Positions 1 to 4,751 of a DNA stretch of 7,462 nucleotides are shown here, one piece after another. Positions within the stretch are counted from its first letter, which is position 1; each line of letters starts with the position of its first letter. Position numbers and translations under genes: made by a program. The stretch is from Hyphomicrobiaceae bacterium (GTDB lineage: Bacteria; Pseudomonadota; Alphaproteobacteria; Rhizobiales; JAKIUO01). The notes below the pieces were generated by a model. That model worked only from the letters and a program-made list of their open reading frames with translations. It did not search any database and had not been told where the DNA came from. The stretch is from positions 1 to 7,462 of the forward strand of contig JAKIUO010000146.1 in NCBI GenBank assembly GCA_021647535.1. Direction: 5' to 3'.

Positions 1-1
1 G

Positions 2-325
2 TTCAAGCTGCCGCAAGATTTGCTCGGCCAGTTCGATCTGGTGCATGAAACTTATACGATCCAGGCCCTGCCAGCGTCACTGCGGCCAGAGCTGTTCAAG
101 GCGATTGTCAGCCTTTTGGCGGATAAGGGGCGTTTGCTGGTGATCTCGCGTTCGCGGCCTGAAGATGTCGTGCCGGACGGGCCGCCCTGGGAGCTGGCCA
201 AATCGGAACTTGATCAATTTCTGAAACTTGGACTGGTCGAATTGTCGGTCACAGAGTTTGAGGAAGTGCGCCCCGATGGGCGGGTCATTCCCCATTGGCG
301 TATTGAGTATGAAAAACCGTGTTAA
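2..325 (+). CDS. Class I SAM-dependent methyltransferase, C-terminal part (5' end outside window)
   Basis: The reading frame is open from the first complete codon at the left edge to the TAA at 323-325, so the true start and the AdoMet-binding motif I lie outside the window. The visible 108 residues look like the C-terminal half of a Rossmann-fold methyltransferase. A 'FDLVHETYTIQALP' segment corresponds to the post-motif II region, a helix follows ('LRPELFKAIVSLL'), and then 'KGRLLVISRSR', the usual strand after the motif III turn. The rest alternates strands and ends in 'HWRIEYEKP'. The substrate cannot be inferred from this half. The last seven bases overlap the GTG start of the downstream ATPase gene, so the two are probably co-transcribed and translationally coupled. 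I am fairly sure of the fold and unsure of the specific reaction. Confidence 0.72.
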   Translation, partial: FKLPQDLLGQFDLVHETYTIQALPASLRPELFKAIVSLLADKGRLLVISRSRPEDVVPDGPPWELAKSELDQFLKLGLVELSVTEFEEVRPDGRVIPHWRIEYEKPC

Positions 326-915
326 GCGTCAAAAATCTAAAAGTGCGTGGGCTGGCCCCGATCAGCTTTGATCTGCACAAGGGCGATCTGCTGGTGGTGC
401 GCGGCCCGTCTGGTTCGGGCAAAAGCCTGCTGTTGCGCGCCATCGCCGATCTGGATGAAGCCAGCGGCGAGATCACCCTCGACAAAGGCAGTGGTGCGCG
501 TATGGCCCCTCACAACTGGCGCCGGAAAGTACGTTTTTTGTCGGCGGAAAGCGGTTGGTGGGGAGAGCAGGTAGGCGCGCATTTTACAGAGCTGGCGCGC
601 GCAAAAAAAAGCGCCAATGAGCTTGGGCTGGCCGCAAAACTATTTGCCAGTCCGGTGGCGCATCTGTCGTCGGGTGAGCGTCAGCGCCTGTCATTTGTGC
701 GTGCCCTTGAAGGCAGTCCAAAAGTATTATTGCTCGATGAACCAACCTCGGCGCTGGATGAGGTCGCGGCTGAACTGATGGAAAAGAAAATTCTGGCGCT
801 GCAAAAAGACGGGGTGATACTTGTCGTTGTCACCCATAGCACTGCGCAGGCTGAACGGCTGGCCACTCACACCCTCACCATCGAGGATGGCAAAACAAGG
901 TTTGAAGCGCGATGA
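319..915 (+). CDS. fetA: ABC transporter ATP-binding protein, FetA (YbbL)-like
   Basis: This 198-residue protein is a stand-alone ABC ATPase. Visible motifs are Walker A GPSGSGKS (residues 29-36), signature LSSGERQRL (116-124), Walker B KVLLLDEP with catalytic Glu (135-142), D-loop SALD (144-147) and the H-loop His (173, in VVVTHS). It is assigned as FetA because the next gene encodes the FetB permease. In E. coli, FetAB is an iron exporter that helps in oxidative stress; a role here is inference. Two things are atypical. The signature is LSSGE rather than LSGGE, and the Q-loop region ('FLSAESGWWGEQV', 73-85) has Ala/Glu where E. coli FetA, as I recall it, has the canonical Gln. The GTG start at 319 overlaps the previous stop, and the end overlaps fetB by ATGA. 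An internal ATG or a different start is possible but less coherent with the N-terminal strand. Confidence 0.9.
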   Translation: MLSVKNLKVRGLAPISFDLHKGDLLVVRGPSGSGKSLLLRAIADLDEASGEITLDKGSGARMAPHNWRRKVRFLSAESGWWGEQVGAHFTELARAKKSANELGLAAKLFASPVAHLSSGERQRLSFVRALEGSPKVLLLDEPTSALDEVAAELMEKKILALQKDGVILVVVTHSTAQAERLATHTLTIEDGKTRFEAR

Positions 916-1703
916 ATTATATATCCCTGAGCTATTGGGATCTGGCGCTGGCCTCCGTTTTGATCCTCGCCAACGGCATGATTTCCATCTGGTTTCGCCT
1001 CGGGCTGGAAAAGACCCTGCTCATCAACACCACCCGTATGCTGGTGCAATTGAGCCTTATCGGCTTCGTACTGAAATTCATTTTTGTGCAAACCTCGCCC
1101 TGGTGGACGATCGGCCTTGCGCTTATTATGGTGGCCGTGGCCGGGCGCGAAGTGGCAGCGCGGCTGACGACCCGCCTCAAAGGCTGGTGGAGCTATGGCA
1201 TTGGCACCACCACCATGTTTTTCATCTCAATCTCGACAACCCTGCTGGCTGTCGCCTTCGTCATTTCCCCCGACCCATGGTTCGCGCCGCGCTATGTCTT
1301 GCCGCTGCTTGGCATGGTGCTGGGTAATACTTTGTCGGGTATTTCACTCGGTCTGGAAACCCTGATCACCACGCTAAAACGTGAACGTGTGAGCATCGAA
1401 GCGCGCATCGCCCTTGGCCACAAACGCTTTGAAGCCATCGAGCAACCAGTGCGCCAGGCCCTCAAAACCGGCATGATGCCCATTATCAACGCCATGGCCG
1501 CCAGCGGTGTCGTCTCGCTGCCCGGCATGATGACCGGCCAGATCATGGCAGGGGCCGACCCGGTAGAAGCCACAAAATATCAAATATTGATTATGTTTCT
1601 GATCGGCGGTGCAACGGCCAGCGGCACTCTGCTGGCGGTGTTGGGTAGCGCGTGGCGGCTGAGCGATGAACGAGGGCGGTTGCGACTGGATCGGCTGGAG
1701 TAG
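912..1703 (+). CDS. fetB: FetB/UPF0014-family ABC transporter permease (putative iron export)
   Basis: This 263-residue integral membrane protein matches the length of E. coli FetB (YbbM). Hydrophobic segments lie at about residues 10-30, 40-58, 64-82, 97-118, 127-147, 190-212 and 224-245. The family hallmark is the run 'GVVSLPGMMTGQIMAG' followed by 'DPVEATKYQI' (199-225). The cytoplasmic stretch 'EARIALGHKRFEAI' (163-176) resembles the coupling region that contacts the ATPase. With the preceding ATPase it would form a FetAB transporter, known in E. coli for iron efflux; metal specificity here is inferred from the family only. The ATG overlaps the fetA stop in an ATGA arrangement, which is typical of stoichiometric partners. 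No Fur-type site can be assessed because the operon promoter lies outside the window. Confidence 0.92.
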   Translation: MNYISLSYWDLALASVLILANGMISIWFRLGLEKTLLINTTRMLVQLSLIGFVLKFIFVQTSPWWTIGLALIMVAVAGREVAARLTTRLKGWWSYGIGTTTMFFISISTTLLAVAFVISPDPWFAPRYVLPLLGMVLGNTLSGISLGLETLITTLKRERVSIEARIALGHKRFEAIEQPVRQALKTGMMPIINAMAASGVVSLPGMMTGQIMAGADPVEATKYQILIMFLIGGATASGTLLAVLGSAWRLSDERGRLRLDRLE

Positions 1704-1747
1704 AGCGCCTGTCGGCGTTTGCCCTCGCCGAACCGAGCCGGTTTGGC
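1704..1747 (+). other. Stem-loops downstream of fetB
   Basis: Two hairpins follow the fetB stop. A small one (CGCC-TGTC-GGCG) begins about four bases after the stop. A better one pairs GCCGAACC (1727-1734) with GGTTTGGC (1740-1747) around a five-base loop, an eight-pair stem with one G-U. Neither is followed by a T-run, so they may stabilise the mRNA 3' end or assist termination, but they are not classical intrinsic terminators. The second overlaps the presumed end of the integrase remnant on the other strand. Confidence 0.3.
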
Positions 1748-2030
1748 AGGCAGGCAGCCTATGCAGCTGGAACCCTGAGGCGAGCCTTTTTTTACCCGTT
1801 TTTGAATCTGGTAAAAGAAGCAATCCACGCTCAATATCGACAAAACGCCATTGCAAGATCAGAATTTCATTTCGACGGGCACCTGTCAAAATCAACATCT
1901 TGATGGCGGCAATTGCATAGAGTGAAACTGATACCAGCTCGCATAAATATTGACCGTTAGCGTTCCGTTTTCAGTTCGCGGTATTTTTTGATATTGCGGC
2001 ATGGATTTGACCTATTGGGGCGGCATTGGG
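1725..2030 (-). pseudogene. Tyrosine recombinase (phage-type integrase) remnant, frameshifted and truncated
   Basis: On the minus strand three pieces in different frames read like one integrase. The 5' piece (about 2029 to 1957) encodes 'RPNRSNPCRNIKKYRELK', the typical linker before the catalytic domain, and then runs into a stop. After a frame change, 'LYAIAAIKMLILTGAR' and 'RNEILILQWRFVDIERG' followed by 'PDSKTGKK' (about 1925-1787) match the start of the catalytic domain, including the TGxRxxE box with the first catalytic Arg. A second frame change at the homopolymer at 1787-1793 would continue as 'SPQGSSCIGCLP', which loosely fits the next conserved stretch. The N-terminal DNA-binding part and the R-H-R-Y residues after the first Arg are absent, so the gene is dead. 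It marks an old integration event between fetB and the next gene. The middle piece is secure; the outer limits are approximate. Confidence 0.72.
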
Positions 2031-2163
2031 GCCTCTTTAAGTGGTCACATTTGCGCCCCTGTCTGGTCGCGATACGGGGGTAGATTATATTCATCGCCAG
2101 CCACTGAGGCAAGCGGGACAAGATAATCAAGACGGCAACACAGAAATTCAAGGGGCTAAGAAT

Positions 2164-2259
2164 ATGAGCGATTTTAATAAAACACTGGCAGCAATGATGA
2201 TGGTAACTGGCCTCGTTGTATTGCCCATGGCGCTCTCACTTTCACCCCTGGTTAGCTAA
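2164..2259 (+). CDS. Candidate 31-residue single-pass membrane protein
   Basis: The short frame begins at ATG 2164. AAGGGG lies at 2150-2155, eight bases upstream, one of the clearest ribosome binding sites in the window. The predicted peptide starts MSDFNKTLAA and then is almost wholly hydrophobic (about residues 8-30: 'AAMMMVTGLVVLPMAL' onward), fitting one membrane helix with a short N-terminal tail. I recognise no family. The frame extends upstream to 2041 with alternative starts, but that part is unlike a protein and overlaps the integrase debris, so the ATG with the binding site is preferred. It is too short for codon statistics, and chance is not excluded. A strong terminator lies some 265 bases downstream. 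Confidence 0.45.
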   Translation: MSDFNKTLAAMMMVTGLVVLPMALSLSPLVS

Positions 2260-2522
2260 ACCCATACTGCACTGATAACTCCACAGACCACACTACACAC
2301 AAAAAAACCGACAAGCACTTTTGAAGCATAAGAGAACAAAGTCCACAGCTTTCCCAAGAGGCCCGGTGCTAAAAGTTCCATCCAGTTTCATCTCAACGAA
2401 TTAAGAGGCGTTGAACAACCGCATGAAAGAACAGCAGATTTCTCCTACGGTCTGTGCGTTCCAGAATGCAAACCGCTAGAGCCAAACTTTAAGAGCCACA
2501 ACTTAAGACTAGCATCCAAAAA
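2260..2522. other. A-rich intergenic stretch without a convincing gene
   Basis: No reading frame here has both a plausible start and recognisable protein character. An 18-codon frame at 2424-2480 (MKEQQISPTV...) lacks a ribosome binding site. The stretch is richer in A than its neighbours and ends in a strong terminator, so it could be the long 3' untranslated end of the 31-codon gene or an independent small RNA. I see no confident promoter within it. Confidence 0.35.
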
Positions 2523-2559
2523 GAAAGAGATACGGTTCCCAAGGCCGGATCTCTTTTTT
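2523..2559. terminator. Strong, probably bidirectional intrinsic terminator
   Basis: AAAGAGAT pairs perfectly with ATCTCTTT. The stem continues inward past one A-G mismatch with CGG/CCG and closes on a nine-base loop (TTCCCAAGG). The plus-strand 3' side runs into CTCTTTTTTT, a classical U-tract. On the minus strand the stem is followed by TCTTTTTGG, so it could also end transcripts of the DUF6326-like gene, whose stop codon is about 75 bases away. Confidence 0.82.
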
Positions 2560-2635
2560 TGTGTTTGTTCGGAACTGGCAGGGTTTTCGTGATCAATCCG
2601 TGACGGGCAGCTCGCGGGCCTTGTCGCTCGCATCA

Positions 2636-3067
2636 TCATGCATCAGGAATATGAACTCCATCGTCAGGCCTTTCGCTCTGTTTTTTCCATTTCCAGCTGG
2701 TCCAGATTATATAGAGCATGAACAGAACTTCGACAGCTCCCATGAATATATAGTGGGGGCTGACCGCAGCATTGCCTATTTCTGGACCGACGACAAAGGC
2801 GATCATCAAAAGTGCGACGATGATGTTGGCCCAACGATTAAGGCTATAGGGCATGATCGTTGAAAGAAAAATCATCAGAATGGGGATCTGAAGCACGATG
2901 GCCCCTCCCAGCATGAGCTGGGCAATAGGCGTGTCTCCCGCAAACGCCGCCAGTTCTTCCTGCTTGCCGGGGATATAGAAAGACAATATATCGATAAAAG
3001 CCATGTTGAACATGATGACGATCCACAAAGTAGACAGTTTGGCTTTCGTTTCGCTCTGGGTCTTCAT
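2636..3067 (-). CDS. Small four-helix membrane protein, DUF6326-like
   Basis: The 143-residue protein has four likely membrane helices: about 11-32 ('LSTLWIVIMFNMAFIDILSF'), 50-72 ('QLMLGGAIVLQIPILMIFL'), 79-98 ('WANIIVALLMIAFVVG') and 105-125 ('HYIFMGAVEVLFMLYIIW'). The N-terminus is Lys-rich and the C-terminal tail charged. The patterns 'KLSTLWI', 'NRWANII' and 'PHYIF' recall the uncharacterised DUF6326 family; this is from memory, and no function is known to me. The start is placed at ATG 3067, because GGAG (3074-3077) lies six bases upstream. An in-frame ATG at 3079 has no ribosome binding site. It is separated from the toxin-antitoxin operon by a repeat and is transcribed away from it. 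The helix pattern and clean frame make it a credible intact gene. Confidence 0.8.
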   Translation of the reverse strand: MKTQSETKAKLSTLWIVIMFNMAFIDILSFYIPGKQEELAAFAGDTPIAQLMLGGAIVLQIPILMIFLSTIMPYSLNRWANIIVALLMIAFVVGPEIGNAAVSPHYIFMGAVEVLFMLYIIWTSWKWKKQSERPDDGVHIPDA

Positions 3068-3086
3068 GTTGAACTCCATTTGTCAG

Positions 3087-3092
3087 ATATAG
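3087..3092 (-). promoter_or_regulatory. Possible -10 element for the DUF6326-like gene
   Basis: On the minus strand TATATC lies just upstream of the gene and is the only -10-like hexamer close to it. The best -35 partner I can offer (TGGTCT, spacer 18) is poor, so this is tentative. Confidence 0.25.
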
Positions 3093-3120
3093 TGGGGAAA
3101 GTATTCGCAAGACCACACAT

Positions 3121-3225
3121 GGAATCGTATGGACACCCCGCTTTACGCTAACTCAGCAAATTTACGGAAGCAAGGGGCTGGTCCTGGTTCTCATTCCCGA
3201 GCAGAGTTTGGGACGGAGAAAAGAG
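3121..3225 (+). repeat. Dispersed repeat, copy A (left flank of the toxin-antitoxin operon)
   Basis: This stretch aligns along its length with 3980-4084. The shared core ACGCTAACTCAGCAAA is identical (3145-3160 and 4005-4020). GCAAGGG follows at the same spacing, ten bases beyond the core, and then a CCTG.TTCTC.TT palindrome ends in GAGAAAA. The 3' half (3188-3220) folds as a 15-base arm with two mismatches around an AGA loop. The copies are diverged outside the core, so the element is old or variable. I do not know a named family for it. Confidence 0.75.
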
Positions 3226-3244
3226 ATTTTGTATTGAGGGGGAT

Positions 3245-3273
3245 TTGATAATAGTTATTGGTTTTGCTAAAAT
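3245..3273 (+). promoter_or_regulatory. Sigma-70-type promoter of the toxin-antitoxin operon, with possible operator
   Basis: TTGATA (3245-3250), a 17-base spacer and TAAAAT (3268-3273) form the best housekeeping-type promoter in the window. The start would fall near 3280, giving a leader of only about 14 bases that consists mainly of the ribosome binding site. Inside the spacer, ATAA-TAG-TTAT (3248-3258) is a perfect short palindrome in the place expected for autorepression by the ribbon-helix-helix antitoxin. The operator role is inference. Confidence 0.65.
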
Positions 3274-3293
3274 CGGCACAAAGGAGAATTCTT

Positions 3294-3560
3294 ATGGCCG
3301 TTAGTGCTGATCTTGGAAAACCGCTGGAAGACTATTTGAACGAGCTGATCACAAAAGGGCGCTACCGCTCACGCTCTGAAGTTCTGCGCGAAGGGGTGCG
3401 CCTTGTGCAGGAACGCGAAAAAAGACTTGAGGCGCTGGATGCCGCCATAGAAGAGGGGCAAAGAGCGGCAGCGCAAGGGTGCACACGCCCCGCCAAAGAG
3501 GTTTTTGCGGATGTAAAGGCGAGATTGCAAAAGATAAAAGAACAGCAAGATGCGAGTTGA
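3294..3560 (+). CDS. parD: Type II antitoxin, ParD-like ribbon-helix-helix protein
   Basis: The 88-residue product has the layout of ParD/CC2985-type antitoxins. A short N-terminal strand ('MAVSADLG', about 1-8) would contact DNA as a dimer. Helix 1 ('PLEDYLNELITKG') and helix 2 in 'GRYRSRSEVLREGVRLVQERE' (22-42) carry the GRYxSxSEVxRxG signature. The C-terminal half is charged ('AAQGCTRPAKEVFADVKARL') and would wrap the toxin. It neutralises the downstream ParE-like toxin and, with it, should repress the operon. The ATG at 3294 is chosen because AAGGAG (3281-3286) lies seven bases upstream; upstream in-frame TTG codons at 3258 and 3264 fall inside the promoter and are rejected. The gene overlaps the toxin start by 11 bases, the usual coupling for such pairs. 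Confidence 0.93.
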   Translation: MAVSADLGKPLEDYLNELITKGRYRSRSEVLREGVRLVQEREKRLEALDAAIEEGQRAAAQGCTRPAKEVFADVKARLQKIKEQQDAS

Positions 3561-3837
3561 GCTTACCGATCCTGCAGCAGACGATTTTCTGCAAATCGTT
3601 CTTTTTATTGCCGCAGACAATCCTGATCGCGCCCTCAGTTTTACCAGAGAACTGGAAGCAAGCTGTTTTGCGTTGGAAGATTTTCCAAAGCGCGGGCCTG
3701 TTTTGAAGGAACGCAACGGCTATGAAATCCGCCGTCTTGTTCATGGTAGCTATGTTGTTTTGTACCAGATTGAGGAAGCTTCCATATCAGTTTTGAGAAT
3801 TATTCACGGATCACAAGATATGGAAACGATCTTGTAG
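3550..3837 (+). CDS. parE: Type II toxin, ParE/RelE superfamily
   Basis: The 95-residue product has the short alpha/beta fold pattern of ParE toxins. An N-terminal strand 'MRVELTDPAADDF' is followed by two helices with 'IAADNPDRALSFTRELE', then 'LEDFPKRGPVLKE', the strand 'YEIRRLVHGSYVVLYQIE' and a final strand 'SVLRIIHGSQD'. ParE toxins of known action poison DNA gyrase, while RelE relatives cleave mRNA. The 'RRLVHGSYVVLY' and 'RIIHGSQD' pattern favours ParE, but the target cannot be read from sequence. The ATG at 3550 overlaps the antitoxin by 11 bases and has little ribosome binding site of its own, consistent with coupled and lower toxin translation. The frame is intact to its stop, so the module is probably functional. 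Confidence 0.92.
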   Translation: MRVELTDPAADDFLQIVLFIAADNPDRALSFTRELEASCFALEDFPKRGPVLKERNGYEIRRLVHGSYVVLYQIEEASISVLRIIHGSQDMETIL

Positions 3838-3885
3838 GGAGAGGCGCAATAGATGTTAAGCGCAGCCGGTAAGGTCCTGTCGCTG

Positions 3886-3968
3886 GACGGGGTTTGTAAT
3901 CTTGCTCGTTGCGTTAATATCGGCCTCACCCTCTGCATGAACATTGCAATAGGGTTGCAAACCCCGTC
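3886..3968. repeat. Long-armed inverted repeat downstream of parE
   Basis: The left arm GACGGGGTTTGTAA (3886-3899) pairs with TTGCAAACCCCGTC (3955-3968): 14 pairs, one of them a G-U. The arms enclose 55 bases. The right arm overlaps smaller alternative hairpins, GGGTT-GCA-AACCC and CCCCG-TCGCG-CGGGG. No T-run follows, so it is not a clean terminator. It may be a folded RNA 3' end or the ends of a decayed small element. Confidence 0.55.
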
Positions 3969-3979
3969 GCGCGGGGCCC

Positions 3980-4084
3980 GGAATGGTGCGCAGACCTACG
4001 TTTCACGCTAACTCAGCAAAATAGGAGAGGCAAGGGTCTGCCCTGTTTCTCGTTGCCAAGTTCCTCTTGAGAGTGAGAAAAAAA
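3980..4084 (+). repeat. Dispersed repeat, copy B (right flank of the toxin-antitoxin operon)
   Basis: This is the partner of 3121-3225 in the same orientation, sharing the 16-base core at 4005-4020, the GCAAGGG block at 4030-4036 and a terminal palindrome. The palindrome has 15-base arms (4046-4060 and 4066-4080) with two mismatches and a TTCCT loop. Together the two copies bracket the toxin-antitoxin operon as direct repeats. Confidence 0.75.
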
Positions 4085-4208
4085 GTCATCTCGTCGAAGG
4101 GCAGGTCTCAGTCAAACCTCAATTTTCTCGGCATTTATGTGGGGGAGGGAGCTTGCAATGCGGGCTTATTATCACGGAAAATTCGATGCCCGCCGACAGC
4201 CGCTTGGT

Positions 4209-4226
4209 TTCCCGCCTGCGCGGGAA
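4209..4226. repeat. GC-rich palindromic repeat unit (TTCCCGC-CTGC-GCGGGAA)
   Basis: Seven perfect pairs enclose a CTGC loop, followed by TGACGGGGG. The wording TTCCCGCCTGCGCGGGAATGAC is of the interspersed palindromic kind seen many times per genome in various proteobacteria; that is recollection, not a search. It lies in noncoding DNA between the repeat-flanked toxin-antitoxin cassette and the FRG remnant. Confidence 0.6.
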
Positions 4227-4273
4227 TGACGGGGGAGTATTCTCATGGATTAAGGCTTTTGAGTGCTCATCTA

Positions 4274-4308
4274 TTTCTCGTTCCCAAGCAGAGCTTGGGA
4301 ATGAGGAA
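4274..4308. repeat. Cleanest copy of the TTCCCAAGC-AGA-GCTTGGGAA palindrome; possible terminator
   Basis: Sixteen-base arms (4274-4289 and 4293-4308) pair throughout with two G-U pairs around an AGA loop. The nine innermost pairs are perfect. This is the same palindrome that ends repeat copies A and B. It begins eight bases beyond the stop of the FRG remnant on the minus strand, and CCTTTTT lies beyond its plus-strand side, so it may act as a transcription end for either direction. Confidence 0.75.
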
Positions 4309-4315
4309 AACCTTT

Positions 4316-4585
4316 TTACAAATCCAACTGCTTCAGGTTTTTAAATGCAAGGTGCTGGGCCAATCCTTCTTCATCATGACAAAGGTCGAGGCGTTGTAAA
4401 TAGTCGTAAAAGGAAAACTGTTTTTTTGTATATCTTTCAAGTGTTGTTTCCAGTTTGAATTTCGAATTTCCTTGTCCTCTAAATAGCAAATCAGAATAGT
4501 ATTCTTTTCCACTTGTCGGTTTTGGGAAATCCTGCCTGTATGATTTGAGAAAATCAGAAAGCGAGGGTACATTTTTGATCTTCAT
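4316..4585 (-). pseudogene. FRG-domain protein, C-terminally truncated remnant
   Basis: The 89-residue frame matches the start of FRG-domain proteins: an N-terminal helix ('PSLSDFLKSYRQDF', 7-20), then 'LLFRGQGNSKFKLETTLERY' (33-52) carrying the (F/Y)RG motif at 35-37, then a charged helical part. Family members I know continue well past 200 residues, with a conserved 'QHxGxPTRLLDWT'-type block that is missing here. The frame stops just before the palindromic repeat at 4274-4308, so a repeat-associated deletion is the likely cause. The ATG at 4585 has AGGGA nine bases upstream. The sequence is much richer in A and T than icd next to it, suggesting foreign origin. FRG proteins are functionally uncharacterised as far as I know, though they often sit in accessory or defence regions. 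It could still make a short protein. Confidence 0.72.
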
Positions 4586-4600
4586 GCAAATAAATCCCTA

Positions 4601-4751
4601 ATGTCGGGCGGGACTGCAAGCCCGCGCCTCGCAAATACGTATGCGCCTCTATTCCACATTAACATCCCCCAAATAGGGGATGCAAGGGGCTTGCCCTTTG
4701 CCGCTGTGCGCGCAGCACGCCTGCCCGGCGAGGGCAACCGCGCCAGCGGTT
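4601..4751. other. Hairpin-rich spacer downstream of icd
   Basis: Several small palindromes follow one another: GCGGG...CCCGC near 4608-4625, CATCCCC-CAAATA-GGGGATG (4663-4682), the GCAAGGGGCTTGCCC region (4682-4696), GCTGTGCGCGCAGC (4702-4715, near-palindrome), and AACCGC-GCCA-GCGGTT (4736-4751) touching the icd stop codon. None has a good T-run on the minus strand, so none is a textbook icd terminator. The block GGATGCAAGGGGCT resembles part of repeat copy A (3167-3179). Confidence 0.5.

Larger units (their letters stand above)
3838..4273. other. Gene-free, repeat-rich spacer
   Basis: No convincing gene lies between the toxin and the palindrome at 4274. The stretch contains an inverted repeat with a long loop (3886-3968), copy B of the dispersed repeat (3980-4084) and a GC-rich palindrome (4209-4226). 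Frames covering 4067-4399 are translations of these repeats. Confidence 0.7.

Noticed and set aside
821..1327. A 168-codon plus-strand frame overlapping fetA and fetB
   Set aside because: It is an out-of-frame shadow rich in Pro, Arg and His, while both overlapping genes have clear family motifs.
1704..2160. tRNA gene as attachment site for the integrase
   Set aside because: I found no cloverleaf or TTCGA-type T-loop with matching acceptor arms near the remnant.
2424..2480. An 18-codon frame starting MKEQQISPTV
   Set aside because: It lacks a ribosome binding site and any recognisable character.
3258..3293. Upstream extension of the antitoxin to a TTG codon
   Set aside because: It would place the start inside the promoter spacer; the ATG at 3294 has an ideal ribosome binding site.
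3850..4020. Integron attC site next to the toxin-antitoxin cassette
   Set aside because: A single GTTAAGC-like heptamer at 3855-3861 lacks the matching inverse core, and copies A and B do not carry paired attC core sites.
3121..4310. CRISPR array
   Set aside because: The repeats are few, diverged, unequally spaced and enclose genes; there are no regular spacers.
4067..4399. Plus-strand frames over the repeats after parE
   Set aside because: Most of their length is palindromic repeat and antisense of the FRG remnant.
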